DNA of 52,815 nt from Fidelibacterota bacterium (GCA_016934035.1 JAFGTP010000010.1:1-52815); one strand, 5' to 3'; shown: positions 25,442-34,851, counted from the first letter of the stretch. Translations and numbers: made by a program. Notes: generated by a model from the letters alone, not told the origin.

Positions 25442-26407
25442 ATGAAGCCGATAATATTTTTTAGTTTTTTATTTATTGTTTTGATTATATATGGCTGTCA
25501 TTCAAAAAAGACAGAGACAATCAAAGTATCCGGCGCCTGGGCTCTCTATCCGATGATGTGTGTCTGGGCTGATGAATACCAAAAGGACCATTGGGTTAAA
25601 ATTGAAGTTTCAGGAGGGGGAGCAGGAAAAGGTATTTCTGATGTATTGAATGGCCAGGTGGATATTGCCATGGTTTCCAGACTTATCAAAAAAGAAGAGT
25701 TGGAACAGGGGGCCTTTTACTTATCTGTTACCAAAGATGCGGTAATTGCTACGATCAATGGAAAAAATCCGGTTTTAGCTGAAATTCAGGAACAGGGGGT
25801 TTCCCGTGAAGACCTGGAATCAATATTTTTGAAAAAAATTACCCGCTGGGGAGAATTGGTGGGCAAAGAACTGGAACATGATGAAATTGTTGTTTATGGT
25901 CGGGCGGATGCTTCCGGTGCTGCCCAGGTCTGGGCAGCTTTTTTAGGAGACCATACACAGGCTGAATTGCAGGAAAAAGCTGATGCTAATTTTAGTGGTG
26001 ACCAGGCCCTCTGCAATGGTGTGAAAAGTGTCAGAAATGCTATTGGCTTTAACAATCTCAATTATGCTTATGACATTGAAAAGGGTGGTTTTGCAGAAAA
26101 TATTCGTCCTGTGCCAATTGATTTGAATGCCAATGGCCGGCTTGATTCCATGGAAAACTTTTACAATCTTCGTCAGGATCTCGTTGCTAAAGTATCTGAA
26201 GGGGTTTACCCATCGCCACCGGCGCGACTGGAATTTCTTGTGTCAAAAGGTCCATTTAATAAGAAGTCAAAGGCATTTGTCAGCTGGATAATGCATGAAG
26301 GACAAAAATTTATCACCGAGAATGGTTATGTGCAATTACCTGTAACGGATATTCAAAGAGAGACGCAATATTTAATCAGCGGTCATCGGGATCCCTATGA
26401 AAAATAG
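25442..26407 (+). CDS. pstS: Phosphate ABC transporter substrate-binding lipoprotein
   Basis: The 321-residue protein starts at the ATG preceded by AGGAG at eight bases; upstream in-frame ATGs at 25355 and 25427 lack this. A lipoprotein signal ends LIIYGC (Cys19). The ligand motifs of PstS are visible: SGAWALYP, SGGGAGKGISDVLNG and the R-x-D-x-S-G of GRADASGAAQVW, which contacts phosphate in known PstS proteins. It captures phosphate in the periplasm for PstCAB. It overlaps pstC by 11 bases. Another oxyanion is possible but less likely. Confidence 0.87.
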   Translation: MKPIIFFSFLFIVLIIYGCHSKKTETIKVSGAWALYPMMCVWADEYQKDHWVKIEVSGGGAGKGISDVLNGQVDIAMVSRLIKKEELEQGAFYLSVTKDAVIATINGKNPVLAEIQEQGVSREDLESIFLKKITRWGELVGKELEHDEIVVYGRADASGAAQVWAAFLGDHTQAELQEKADANFSGDQALCNGVKSVRNAIGFNNLNYAYDIEKGGFAENIRPVPIDLNANGRLDSMENFYNLRQDLVAKVSEGVYPSPPARLEFLVSKGPFNKKSKAFVSWIMHEGQKFITENGYVQLPVTDIQRETQYLISGHRDPYEK

Positions 26408-27302
26408 AATTTATTCACGCTTATTAAAAGATCACATGGCTAGTCATATACTAAATTTATTCGCCTTTCTTATTGTTTTGTTTTTTTTCCTGATACTGGT
26501 TATGTTGATTACTAAATCAGTGCCAGTTATCAGAAAAAATTCGATTGCAGAATTAATTTTTTCATCAAAATGGGATACTGATGCCAAACAGTTTGGTTTT
26601 TTCCCGGCCATTATCGGAACCCTTGAGGTAACCTTACTATCGATGTTATTCGCCATTCCGGTTTCAATGCTGACTGCCATCTATATTTCAGAATACGCTT
26701 CCTCTTCAATCAAAACCAGTATATCTGCTTTTATTGATGTGCTTTCCGGAATTCCCAGTGTAGTCTTTGGACTCTGTGCCCTACTATATCTGGTTCCGGC
26801 TGTTTCTATGGTAATGAAGAAAATTTTTTCCATCCAAACCACCGGAATGTGTGTAATTACTGCCAGTCTAACACTCTCTGTGATGACGCTACCGGTCATA
26901 ATTTCACTGATTGTGGAATCTTTACAACTGGTACCCAAAGAATTGCGTGAAGTTTCACTCAGTCTTGGCGCAACAAAATGGCAGTCTGTTAAAAAGATAC
27001 TTTTTCGGGCTGCGGGACCGGGAATAATTTCTGCCATTCTTTTGGGTTTTGGCCGGGCTTTTGGTGAAACAATGGCCGTGGCTATGATAATCGGCAGTAA
27101 AAATAAAATACCGGTGTCGGTTTTTTCGGCCGGGGAAACTTTGCCGTCACTGATTGTCAATAGCTTTGGTGAAATGATGTCGGTTCCGTTGCAGCAGTCG
27201 GCCCTGATTTTTGTGGCCCTTATTTTATTCATTATCGTCATGGTAACCAATTCGGTAGCCAAGATGATCAATATTCGGCTGTCACAAAAATGGCGGTATT
27301 AG
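26397..27302 (+). CDS. pstC: Phosphate ABC transporter permease PstC
   Basis: The 301-residue inner-membrane protein has six predicted TM helices. The ABC-coupling EAA-type loop reads VPKELREVSLSLGATKWQSVKK, followed by FGRAFGETMAVAMIIG, typical of PstC. It pairs with PstA to form the channel. It begins inside the end of pstS and ends one base before pstA, so the three genes are tightly coupled. Confidence 0.92.
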   Translation: MKNRIYSRLLKDHMASHILNLFAFLIVLFFFLILVMLITKSVPVIRKNSIAELIFSSKWDTDAKQFGFFPAIIGTLEVTLLSMLFAIPVSMLTAIYISEYASSSIKTSISAFIDVLSGIPSVVFGLCALLYLVPAVSMVMKKIFSIQTTGMCVITASLTLSVMTLPVIISLIVESLQLVPKELREVSLSLGATKWQSVKKILFRAAGPGIISAILLGFGRAFGETMAVAMIIGSKNKIPVSVFSAGETLPSLIVNSFGEMMSVPLQQSALIFVALILFIIVMVTNSVAKMINIRLSQKWRY

Positions 27303-27303
27303 C

Positions 27304-28149
27304 ATGAAATATTTAGAAGAAAAATTGGTGAAATTCCTGATGGTGTTTTCTGTTCTTCTGACTTTAACGCCCTTAATATTAATCATCGGAATAACGGTTG
27401 TGAAAGGCGGAGGCGCCCTGATCAATAATCCTGAAATCCTTATCAAAGTTCCGGGACCAAAATATCTGCTAGGAGGAGAAGGAGGTTTTTTTCATGCAAT
27501 TATGGGAAGTTTTTATATGGTTTTACCGGCCACGATTATTGCATCCTTATTTGCCGTTGCGACTGCTATTTTTTTGCAATTGGACTATAGTAGCAGGATT
27601 TATGCCGGTTATATTCGTATTATTCTGGATATTCTTTGGGGTACACCATCGATCATTTACGGCGTATTTATTTTAGTAATTTTAATTTTTCTGCAGCAGA
27701 GGGGATGTTTGCTGGCGGGAATCTTTTCTCTGACATTGCTTGAATTTCCGATAATTACACGATATGCCGATGAGGCGATATCCTGTGTTCCAAAAGAAAT
27801 TCGGGAAAACACCTATTCTATGGGAGCTACCCGTTGGGAAACCTCGGTAATAAAAATTCGCTATGCCTTGCCCGGCATTATTGCCGGTATTCTGATTGGT
27901 CTGGGTCGAGGACTGGGGGATGCGGCAGCGGTTATTTTCACCACAGGTACAGGAAACTCACTTCCCGGTGGGTTGCTTCAGTCAGCTACGGCGCTGCCCG
28001 TTATCATTTACCAACAGGCAAATTCTTTTTATGTTTCCGTCAGAGATCAGGCTTATGCTGCCTCTTTTCTGTTGATTGTTTTGTTCTTTATAATCAATGT
28101 GATTTCCCGTCATTTTTATGCAAAATTTTCCAAATATGTGAAAGGATGA
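27304..28149 (+). CDS. pstA: Phosphate ABC transporter permease PstA
   Basis: The 281-residue permease has six TM helices and the coupling loop VPKEIRENTYSMGATRWETSV, then GLGRGLGDAAAVIFTTG. Strongly related in layout to PstC. The ribosome binding site is weak, so translation probably relies on coupling to pstC. PstB begins one base after its stop. Confidence 0.92.
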   Translation: MKYLEEKLVKFLMVFSVLLTLTPLILIIGITVVKGGGALINNPEILIKVPGPKYLLGGEGGFFHAIMGSFYMVLPATIIASLFAVATAIFLQLDYSSRIYAGYIRIILDILWGTPSIIYGVFILVILIFLQQRGCLLAGIFSLTLLEFPIITRYADEAISCVPKEIRENTYSMGATRWETSVIKIRYALPGIIAGILIGLGRGLGDAAAVIFTTGTGNSLPGGLLQSATALPVIIYQQANSFYVSVRDQAYAASFLLIVLFFIINVISRHFYAKFSKYVKG

Positions 28150-28150
28150 G

Positions 28151-28930
28151 ATGATGATCAACCCGGCTGAAATAAAAATCAGAAATTTAAGTATCGAGTA
28201 CAAGAAAGCGAAGAAGGGTTTTGTAAAAGCAATAGAAAACATCAATCTGGACATACCCAGGAATAAAATTACCATGATTATCGGGCCGTCAGGGTGTGGC
28301 AAATCGACACTGCTAAAATCGATAAACCGGTTACATGATATCAATGAGGAAGTTTCAGTTCAAGGAAGCCTGGAAATCAACGGCGAAGATATTTATTACT
28401 CCGGGCGACCAGTTCCGGAATTACGGCGCAGGGTAGGGTTAATTCACCAAAAGCCGGTCCCTTTGCCTCTATCAATTTTTAAAAATATTGCCTATGGCCT
28501 GAAAATCCATAATAATATTCACAAAGATGAAGTTGAAAGAAGAGTCATCGAAGCTTTAAAAAAAGTCCATCTTTGGGATGAAGTTAAAGACCGGTTGGAC
28601 TCTCCTGCTATTGCATTATCTCTGGGGCAGCAGCAGCGGTTATCCATCGCCCGGGCGATAGCCATAAAACCTGAGGTCCTGCTTTGTGATGAAATCACTT
28701 CGGCGCTGGACCCGATTTCATCAGGTAAAATTGAACAATTACTGGTGACCCTGTCCGAAGATTATACCATTGTGTGGGTGAGCCATATTCTTCGACAGGT
28801 CAGACGCATGGCGGATTATGTAGTGTTTTTGTATATGGGTAGAATGGTGGAGTGCGGGGAAAAGGAACAGTTTTTTGAGGACCCCCAAGATTCATTGACC
28901 CAAAATTATATAAGGGGGTTATTTACTTAA
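28151..28930 (+). CDS. pstB: Phosphate ABC transporter ATP-binding protein PstB
   Basis: The 259-residue ATPase has Walker A GPSGCGKST, the Q-loop in IHQKPVPLP, signature LSLGQQQRLSIARA and Walker B VLLCDEITSALDP. The H-loop is VSHILRQ. It powers phosphate import through PstCA. The LSxGQQQR signature and the length match PstB. No phoU follows, which is unusual for a pst operon. Confidence 0.94.
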   Translation: MMINPAEIKIRNLSIEYKKAKKGFVKAIENINLDIPRNKITMIIGPSGCGKSTLLKSINRLHDINEEVSVQGSLEINGEDIYYSGRPVPELRRRVGLIHQKPVPLPLSIFKNIAYGLKIHNNIHKDEVERRVIEALKKVHLWDEVKDRLDSPAIALSLGQQQRLSIARAIAIKPEVLLCDEITSALDPISSGKIEQLLVTLSEDYTIVWVSHILRQVRRMADYVVFLYMGRMVECGEKEQFFEDPQDSLTQNYIRGLFT

Positions 28931-28994
28931 ATTGATTTTTGTGTTATTCTTTAATAGTACCAATTTTAATACAAAATAATGAAACCATGAAAAA

Positions 28995-29417
28995 ATGAAA
29001 ATAAAACAAAAAATTCTGCTTTTGGAAACACTGGCATTGCTGATAATTATCCTTCTGTTATGGATGGATGAAATGCTGGACCTGCCCCATCTGCTTTGGA
29101 ATGCAGACCCCACTTTATTCAATTGGAAAGAAGCCGTTATTGAAACAATAGTGATTGTTGTTATTATTGTACCTATCATTGTTTTCACGTGGCATAATTT
29201 AAAAAAAATCAAACGACTGGAAAGTATTCTGCCTATCTGCTCTGTTTGCAAAAAAATACGAAATGAAGAAGGTTATTGGCAGCAGGTGGAGGAATATATT
29301 CAAAAACATGCCGGGTATCAGTTCAGCCACAGTCTGTGTCATGATTGCGCGGAAAAGTTATATGGCGGGCAGGAATGGTATGAAAAGATGAAGATGGAAA
29401 ATCAGAAAGCTCAGTAA
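28995..29417 (+). CDS. Two-TM protein with C-terminal CxxC-H-CxxC motif
   Basis: The 140-residue protein has TM helices at about 7-24 and 49-66. A C-terminal module follows with C82-x2-C85, H112, C115-x2-C118 and the phrase EEGYWQQVEEYI. That module is common at the C-terminus of PAS-containing kinases and receiver proteins, where it is thought to bind a metal or thiol. Here no kinase or receiver is attached. It lies 64 bases after pstB, so it may belong to the operon and act as a membrane sensor or adaptor. Function unknown. Confidence 0.6.
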   Translation: MKIKQKILLLETLALLIIILLLWMDEMLDLPHLLWNADPTLFNWKEAVIETIVIVVIIVPIIVFTWHNLKKIKRLESILPICSVCKKIRNEEGYWQQVEEYIQKHAGYQFSHSLCHDCAEKLYGGQEWYEKMKMENQKAQ

Positions 29418-29561
29418 AAAAAATATTGAAATACTTGCTTTTGTTATCAATAATCTTTAATGTATTACCGTTAGTGTAAAAATGAGGTAAAGACAACAAA
29501 AAACTGATACGTAACACTCAATTATAATTAAAATACCAAACTTTTTAATTTTTTATTTTCC

Positions 29562-29586
29562 AATGCTGTTTTCACAGCATTTTTTA
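29562..29586 (+). terminator. Rho-independent terminator after the pst operon
   Basis: A stem AATGCTG / CAGCATT with loop TTTTCA is followed by TTTTTATT. It lies about 145 bases after the CxxC protein gene. Confidence 0.75.
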
Positions 29587-29637
29587 TTCTGTAAACAATT
29601 TTTAATTATCAATATATCTTAGGCTAGGGGTTTATTT

Positions 29638-29769
29638 ATGAAGAAGCTGTTTATTTCAATAGTTATTGTGATTATGATGTATGTCTCCTTTTTGATGTGT
29701 GCCAAAAGTACCAGACAGGACCTGCAAAGGGTCGACACCAATTTGACGGAAGAAATTGGAATGAAGTAG
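29638..29769 (+). CDS. Small exported or lipoprotein-like peptide, 43 residues
   Basis: An ATG seven bases after AGGGG opens MKKLFISIVIVIMMYVSFLMC, a classic signal sequence ending in Cys21. A 22-residue hydrophilic mature part follows (AKSTRQDLQRVDTNLTEEIG region). Met at -1 is not an ideal lipobox. Its size and form recall entericidin-like small lipoproteins, but no real homology is visible. It lies between a terminator and the tetR promoter, so it is probably a single gene. Confidence 0.45.
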   Translation: MKKLFISIVIVIMMYVSFLMCAKSTRQDLQRVDTNLTEEIGMK

Positions 29770-29931
29770 ACAATCAGTTCAATATTTAAATAATAATAAT
29801 TTAATAAATGGATTGATTGTGATCCGGGACATTCAATCACACCTGCAATGAGTCCCCAATAAAAGTTTGTATAGCATTATTTTTTCCTTTTAAACAGATT
29901 GCAAAAAAAAAGTTAAATTTTGTGAAAGACA

Positions 29932-29960
29932 TTGAAAACGTTAAAAATGTTTTGTATTAT
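29932..29960 (+). promoter_or_regulatory. Sigma-70-type promoter of the tetR-RND operon
   Basis: TTGAAA (29932-29937) and TATTAT (29955-29960) are exactly 17 bases apart. Transcription would start inside the palindrome at 29960-29983, so a bound repressor would block it. Confidence 0.75.
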
Positions 29961-29983
29961 ACATACGTTCGTGTATGTATGTA
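29960..29983. promoter_or_regulatory. AcrR-box-like operator for the TetR repressor
   Basis: A 24-base palindrome TACATAC-N10-GTATGTA matches my recollection of the E. coli AcrR operator at 21 of 24 positions, with the same arm length and spacing. It overlaps the last base of the -10 box and ends 17 bases before the tetR ATG. Confidence 0.75.
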
Positions 29984-30000
29984 AATGTTTTGAGGAAATA

Positions 30001-30615
30001 ATGAGAAGAACAGCAGAAGAATCTGAAAAAACCAGAGAAAGAATTTTAGATGTCAGTTTGAAAGTCTTTGGTCAAAAAGGCTATGGCCAAACCAAGTTGA
30101 GTGACATCGCAAAAGAAGCCGGAATTACACGCGGGGCCATCTATCATCATTTTACTAATAAATCAGAGTTATTCACGGCACTTCTGGAACGGTATAATAC
30201 AAAAATTTTTCAGATCATCCAGCCTTATGTAACCTCACAAAAAGATACGGTCGAACGGATCAAAGGCGGTTTTAAAGATTACTTTATTCTACTTGAAAAA
30301 GATATTGGAATGCTGGAATTTCAAAAATTACAATTTTTAAAGCAGGAATTGCTTTCGTCCAGCCTTGAATTTGATACCTGCAAAAATAATGTTTATGAAC
30401 ACTTTGAACGGATCCAGGAGGTGATCCTGGAGGGGCAGAGAAAAGGAGAGATCAGGAAGAATATCGACCCACAGGAATTTACATTTTTTTTAATGGGCTT
30501 TTTGTTTGGAATTATCAATAACTGGTTATTTTTTGGAAAGCCCTTCGCTTTATCTGAAACAGGAACCAGGTATCTGGACCAGTTTATTGAATTTCATTTA
30601 AAAGCCGTTTCATGA
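30001..30615 (+). CDS. TetR/AcrR-family repressor of the RND efflux operon
   Basis: The 204-residue protein starts at the ATG after GAGGAAATA, giving MRRTAEESEKTRERILD. An upstream in-frame start at 29932 would lie inside the promoter and is rejected. The N-terminal helix-turn-helix is clear (LSDIAKEAGITRGAIYHHF). The C-terminal ligand domain is of AcrR/TtgR type. It probably senses drugs or metabolites and represses itself and the pump genes that follow on the same strand. Confidence 0.92.
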   Translation: MRRTAEESEKTRERILDVSLKVFGQKGYGQTKLSDIAKEAGITRGAIYHHFTNKSELFTALLERYNTKIFQIIQPYVTSQKDTVERIKGGFKDYFILLEKDIGMLEFQKLQFLKQELLSSSLEFDTCKNNVYEHFERIQEVILEGQRKGEIRKNIDPQEFTFFLMGFLFGIINNWLFFGKPFALSETGTRYLDQFIEFHLKAVS

Positions 30616-30714
30616 GAAATGTGATAAAATTGCAATATTTCATTCAATAATTCGACTCTTAGCCGTTGAGATGCTTAATTGGAAATGTATAACTAACTAA
30701 AAGGATATTTTAAA

Positions 30715-31746
30715 ATGAAAAAAATGATTGTACTGTCTTTGAACCTCTTGATCCTGATATTTGCCGGTTGCAGCAGGGAAAAGGCTGAAACGAAAAGTAT
30801 GGAACAGATATACAGGGATGAAGGCGTTCCTGTGAAAATAGAAAAAATAACAACCACCATTTTTGAAAAAAGTCTTGCATACAATGGCATGCTGACCGGA
30901 ATTGAGCAGTCATCAGCCCATGCCGCCTTTGGCGATGAGGTTGAAAAAGTCCATGTCAAGGTCGGTGATTATGTAAAAAAAGACCAGGTCCTGATCAGTT
31001 TTCCGACTGATGCGCCGACAGCCCAATACTCTCAGGCCAAAGCTGCCTTTGAAAGTATGGATAAAACCTATAAACGAATGAAAATGTTATTGGATAAAGG
31101 AGCTGTATCACAGCAGGATTATGAAAATATTGAAACCCAATACAAAGTCACGGAAGCCAATTGGGAAATGGTTCGAAAAATGGTAAAGGTCAAGGCACCC
31201 ATCAGCGGTTATGTTACCAAAGTCAGTGTCAATGAAACCGATAATGTACGTTCGGAAACAGAACTGGCCGTAATTTCCAACACGGACAGATTAAAAACCC
31301 GTATTTTCGTGACCGAAAAGGATTTTCCTCTCCTCCAAAAGGGCCAGTCAGTACGGGCAAGGTGGAACGAAAAAGAAATATCCGGAAAAATCGTACAGGT
31401 GGATCTGGGGAAAGATATGATGCAACAGGGATTTGGTGTCAATATTGAGTTTGATAACCCGGGCAATCTCTTTCCTCCGGGAATCACAGTGGAATTACAA
31501 ATCATCATTGAAAGCAATCCTGAGGCGATTGTGGTTGATAAAAAATATATCAGCGAATTGTCCGGAAAATACTATGTTTTTCTTGCCAGTGCAGATAAGG
31601 CATTCAGGCGTGAAGTGGTCTTGGGCGACAGAAGTTCATTAAAGTATGAGATACTGGAAGGTTTGGCGCCTGGTGATAACCTGATTATTGAAGGCCATAA
31701 AATCGTGAAGGATGCACAAAAAATAAAAGTGCTGAATAGGGGATAA
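30715..31746 (+). CDS. RND efflux periplasmic adaptor (membrane fusion protein), lipoprotein
   Basis: The 343-residue protein has a lipobox LIFAGC (Cys19). A biotinyl-lipoyl half-domain follows (DEVEKVHVKVGDYVKKDQVL), then an alpha hairpin (ESMDKTYKRMKMLLDKGAVSQQDYENIETQ region), the second lipoyl half (VKAPISGYVTKVSVN) and beta-barrel and proximal domains. It links the RND pump to the TolC-like channel. AAAAGGA precedes the ATG. The RND gene begins three bases after its stop codon. Confidence 0.93.
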   Translation: MKKMIVLSLNLLILIFAGCSREKAETKSMEQIYRDEGVPVKIEKITTTIFEKSLAYNGMLTGIEQSSAHAAFGDEVEKVHVKVGDYVKKDQVLISFPTDAPTAQYSQAKAAFESMDKTYKRMKMLLDKGAVSQQDYENIETQYKVTEANWEMVRKMVKVKAPISGYVTKVSVNETDNVRSETELAVISNTDRLKTRIFVTEKDFPLLQKGQSVRARWNEKEISGKIVQVDLGKDMMQQGFGVNIEFDNPGNLFPPGITVELQIIIESNPEAIVVDKKYISELSGKYYVFLASADKAFRREVVLGDRSSLKYEILEGLAPGDNLIIEGHKIVKDAQKIKVLNRG

Positions 31747-31749
31747 ATT

Positions 31750-34700
31750 ATGTTTTTATCAAAAATATCAATCAATCGCCCCATCATGATGAGCATGTTT
31801 TTACTGGTTTTTGTGATTTTTGGAGGATTGGCCTATTTCGGATTATCCCTCAATCTGATGCCACAGGTTGATGCGCCCTATATCACAGTAACCACCATTT
31901 ACCCCGGAGCTGGTCCTCGCGAAGTTGAGATGCAAATCAGCAAAACAATTGAAGATGCAATTGCATCGATCTCAAAACTGAAAAATGTCACCTCTTATTC
32001 GATGGAAAATGTATCTTTGATTGTCATGGAATTTGAACTCGGTAAAGACGTGGATGTGGCCAATAATGAAGTTAAAGACAAAATCAGCTCCATAATGAAT
32101 AATTTTCCAACGGATGCTCAGGACCCGGTGGTAGAAAAACTGGATATTACGGCTGATCCGGTGATTGATTTTGTCATATCCGGAAAGATGGACCCGGTAG
32201 AATTGTACCAAATTGCCAATGATGTCATCAAGGAAAAATTCATGCAGGTGGATGGAGCAGGTAAAGTGACCATTACCGGTGGCCAAAACCGTGAAATTCA
32301 AGTCAAATTTGAAAACAAGGTAGTGACGGAAAATATTCTTTCTTTGCCGCAAATCAGCGGTCTTCTGGCAGCTGAGAACCTGGATATGCCGGCGGGCAAT
32401 TTTCAGAATTCAGGTCAGGAAATTTCCGTAAGGCTCAAGGGTGAGGTGGAAAAACTGGAAGAGCTGGAAAATATTGATATTCCGACGCCTTTTGGTCTGA
32501 AAAAACTGAAACATCTGGCGGAAGTCTTTGACTCCGGTGAAGAAATCCGTGAAAAATCAATCTATTTTGACAATATAGACAAAACCAAAGATGAAAATAT
32601 TGTTGTTATGAGCGTTATTCAGCGCTCAGGAGGAAATACCGTTGAGCTGGCTAAAGGTTTAAAAAAAGCTGCCAGAGAACTGGAAGCAGAATTACCAGCC
32701 TCAGTGGATATCAAAATAGTCCTTGACCGGTCAACTTTTATCGAAAGTACAGTGGAAGACACACTCAATAATATTATTTTGGGAATTATCTTTACCGGAC
32801 TGGTCCTTCTCTTCTTTTTACATGATATCCGATCAACGATTATCGTAGCGATGGCCATGCCCTTTGCGATTATTTCGACATTCTTACTGATGCAGATCAG
32901 CGGTTTTACCATGAATATTCTGACACTGATGGGATTGTCGACAGCTGTGGGTATTCTTGTGACCAATTCCGTGGTCGTGCTGGAAAATATTTTCCGTCAT
33001 AAGGAAATGGGGCATAGCCGAAAAAATGCAGCGGACATTGGTACTGCGGAAATTACTGTTGCAGTCCTGGCCTCTACCATGACCAATATCGTTGTCTTTC
33101 TGCCAATTGCAAATATGACCAGTCTGGTGGGACAATTTTTTAAGGAATTTGCCCTTACGGTGACCTATGCGACTATATTTTCCCTCATTGCTTCCTTTAC
33201 CATTACACCAATGCTGGCCTCTCTTATACTACCTGAAAAAGATACAAAAAAACATCCAATTGGGAAAAAAATGGAAGCCATGTTTCATGCCTGGGAAAGA
33301 GCATATCAACGCATTGTTCGTGGAATTTTGGGTAGCCGGTTGCGGTCAGTAGGTGTCATTTTGGTATCTGTTTTACTCTTTATCGGTTCCATTCTTCTCC
33401 TGGCCCCGAAAGTGGGGTTTGAATTTATGCCGGCAATGGATGAAGGTGATATCGAAGTCAAAGTTGAGTTGCCCGAAGGATACAATATTGATGAAACCAC
33501 CGGAAAAGTTCAAACCATTGTCCATCGAGTGATAGAAAATAAACTGGTAAAACATGCTCTCTCATCCATTGGTTACATCGATGAAATGGATAAAGGTACC
33601 AACCTTGCCAAAATTGCTGTAAAACTTGTGGATGCCAAAGAACGGAATAAGTCAAACAATGAAGTGGCCAATGAACTCATCAAAAGCCTTTCTGATATTC
33701 CCAATGCGACCATCCGTATCAGTGCCGTCTCATCGGGTGCCAGTTCAGGTTTGGACCCGATATTTTTCCGTCTGAAAGGGAATGATCTGGATAAATTACA
33801 GGTTTATGAAGGACAAATTTTTGCTGCTATCTCTTCCATACCGGGTTTGGTGAATCTCAACACCAGTTCCAGGGCGGGAAAACCGGAAATAACATTGACA
33901 CCGGACCGCAGAGCCATTGCCGATGCGGGCCTGAATGTGCAAACTATTGCCTTTACTTTGCGCGCCGCAATGGAAGGTCTGGTGGCCACGCAGTACAAAA
34001 TGGATGGCAATGAATATGATGTGAAAATCATGATGACTGACCAGTCTGTTGACACACCGGAAAAAATTGAAAATATTACCATTGTCTCACCCCGAGGTAT
34101 TTTCAGGCTGGGGCAATTGGTAAAAATTGAATTTTCCAAAGGCTATTCCAAAATACTGCACAGCAATAAAGCCAAATCAGTTCAATTTACCGGTGCGGTT
34201 GCTCCCGGATATGTTCTGGGTGATATCAAAAATGAAATCGATGCAAGGCTTGAAGAATTGGATTTTGAACCGGGCTATAATGTGAATTGGTCCGGTGATG
34301 CTGAAATGCTGGAAGAAACCACACGGGATATGGCTCGGGCTTTCATCATTGCATTGGTGCTCACTTACATGTTACTGGCGGCAACGCTTGAAGATTTGAC
34401 CCAGCCGCTGATTATTCTTGGAACAGTTCCCATGGCTTTGATTGGTGTCTTTGCCGGATTATACATTACTGGCAAGACCATGAATACCGTATCAATGATG
34501 GCCATTATAATGCTGCTCGGAATTGTGGTCAACAATGCGATTCTACTGTTGGATTATACCAACCAATTGGTAAAGAAAGGACTTTCTGTTCATGATGCCC
34601 TGATTGAAGCCTGCCCGACCAAACTAAAACCGATTTTAATGTCTACAATTGCTATTATTTTTGGTATGTTGCCCATGGCTTTGGGAATTGGAACTTCAGG

Positions 34701-34836
34701 AGCTGAAATTCGTCAGCCTATGGGTATTGTCAGCATTGGCGGTTTGATTGTTTCAACTTTGCTCAGTCTGTTGATCATTCCATCGCTCTATTATGCGACT
34801 TCCCGCAGTAAAGCAGTCCAGGAAATAACAGAATAA
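31750..34836 (+). CDS. RND efflux pump inner-membrane subunit (HAE1-like)
   Basis: The 1028-residue pump has the two-fold RND layout: TM1 at 10-30, a porter loop, TM2-6 at about 340-500, TM7 near 535, a second porter loop and TM8-12 from about 860. It exports drugs, lipids or other amphiphiles using an ion gradient. The start MFLSKISINRPIMMSM and the TM10 GIVVNNAILLLDY are typical. In TM4 the usual Asp-Asp pair (D407/D408 in AcrB) is replaced by Thr405-Asn406 in GILVTNSVVVLENIFRH, so proton coupling must differ or be lost. It is encoded between its adaptor and the TolC-like gene. Confidence 0.94.
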   Translation: MFLSKISINRPIMMSMFLLVFVIFGGLAYFGLSLNLMPQVDAPYITVTTIYPGAGPREVEMQISKTIEDAIASISKLKNVTSYSMENVSLIVMEFELGKDVDVANNEVKDKISSIMNNFPTDAQDPVVEKLDITADPVIDFVISGKMDPVELYQIANDVIKEKFMQVDGAGKVTITGGQNREIQVKFENKVVTENILSLPQISGLLAAENLDMPAGNFQNSGQEISVRLKGEVEKLEELENIDIPTPFGLKKLKHLAEVFDSGEEIREKSIYFDNIDKTKDENIVVMSVIQRSGGNTVELAKGLKKAARELEAELPASVDIKIVLDRSTFIESTVEDTLNNIILGIIFTGLVLLFFLHDIRSTIIVAMAMPFAIISTFLLMQISGFTMNILTLMGLSTAVGILVTNSVVVLENIFRHKEMGHSRKNAADIGTAEITVAVLASTMTNIVVFLPIANMTSLVGQFFKEFALTVTYATIFSLIASFTITPMLASLILPEKDTKKHPIGKKMEAMFHAWERAYQRIVRGILGSRLRSVGVILVSVLLFIGSILLLAPKVGFEFMPAMDEGDIEVKVELPEGYNIDETTGKVQTIVHRVIENKLVKHALSSIGYIDEMDKGTNLAKIAVKLVDAKERNKSNNEVANELIKSLSDIPNATIRISAVSSGASSGLDPIFFRLKGNDLDKLQVYEGQIFAAISSIPGLVNLNTSSRAGKPEITLTPDRRAIADAGLNVQTIAFTLRAAMEGLVATQYKMDGNEYDVKIMMTDQSVDTPEKIENITIVSPRGIFRLGQLVKIEFSKGYSKILHSNKAKSVQFTGAVAPGYVLGDIKNEIDARLEELDFEPGYNVNWSGDAEMLEETTRDMARAFIIALVLTYMLLAATLEDLTQPLIILGTVPMALIGVFAGLYITGKTMNTVSMMAIIMLLGIVVNNAILLLDYTNQLVKKGLSVHDALIEACPTKLKPILMSTIAIIFGMLPMALGIGTSGAEIRQPMGIVSIGGLIVSTLLSLLIIPSLYYATSRSKAVQEITE

Positions 34837-34851
34837 AATCGGAGTAATACC

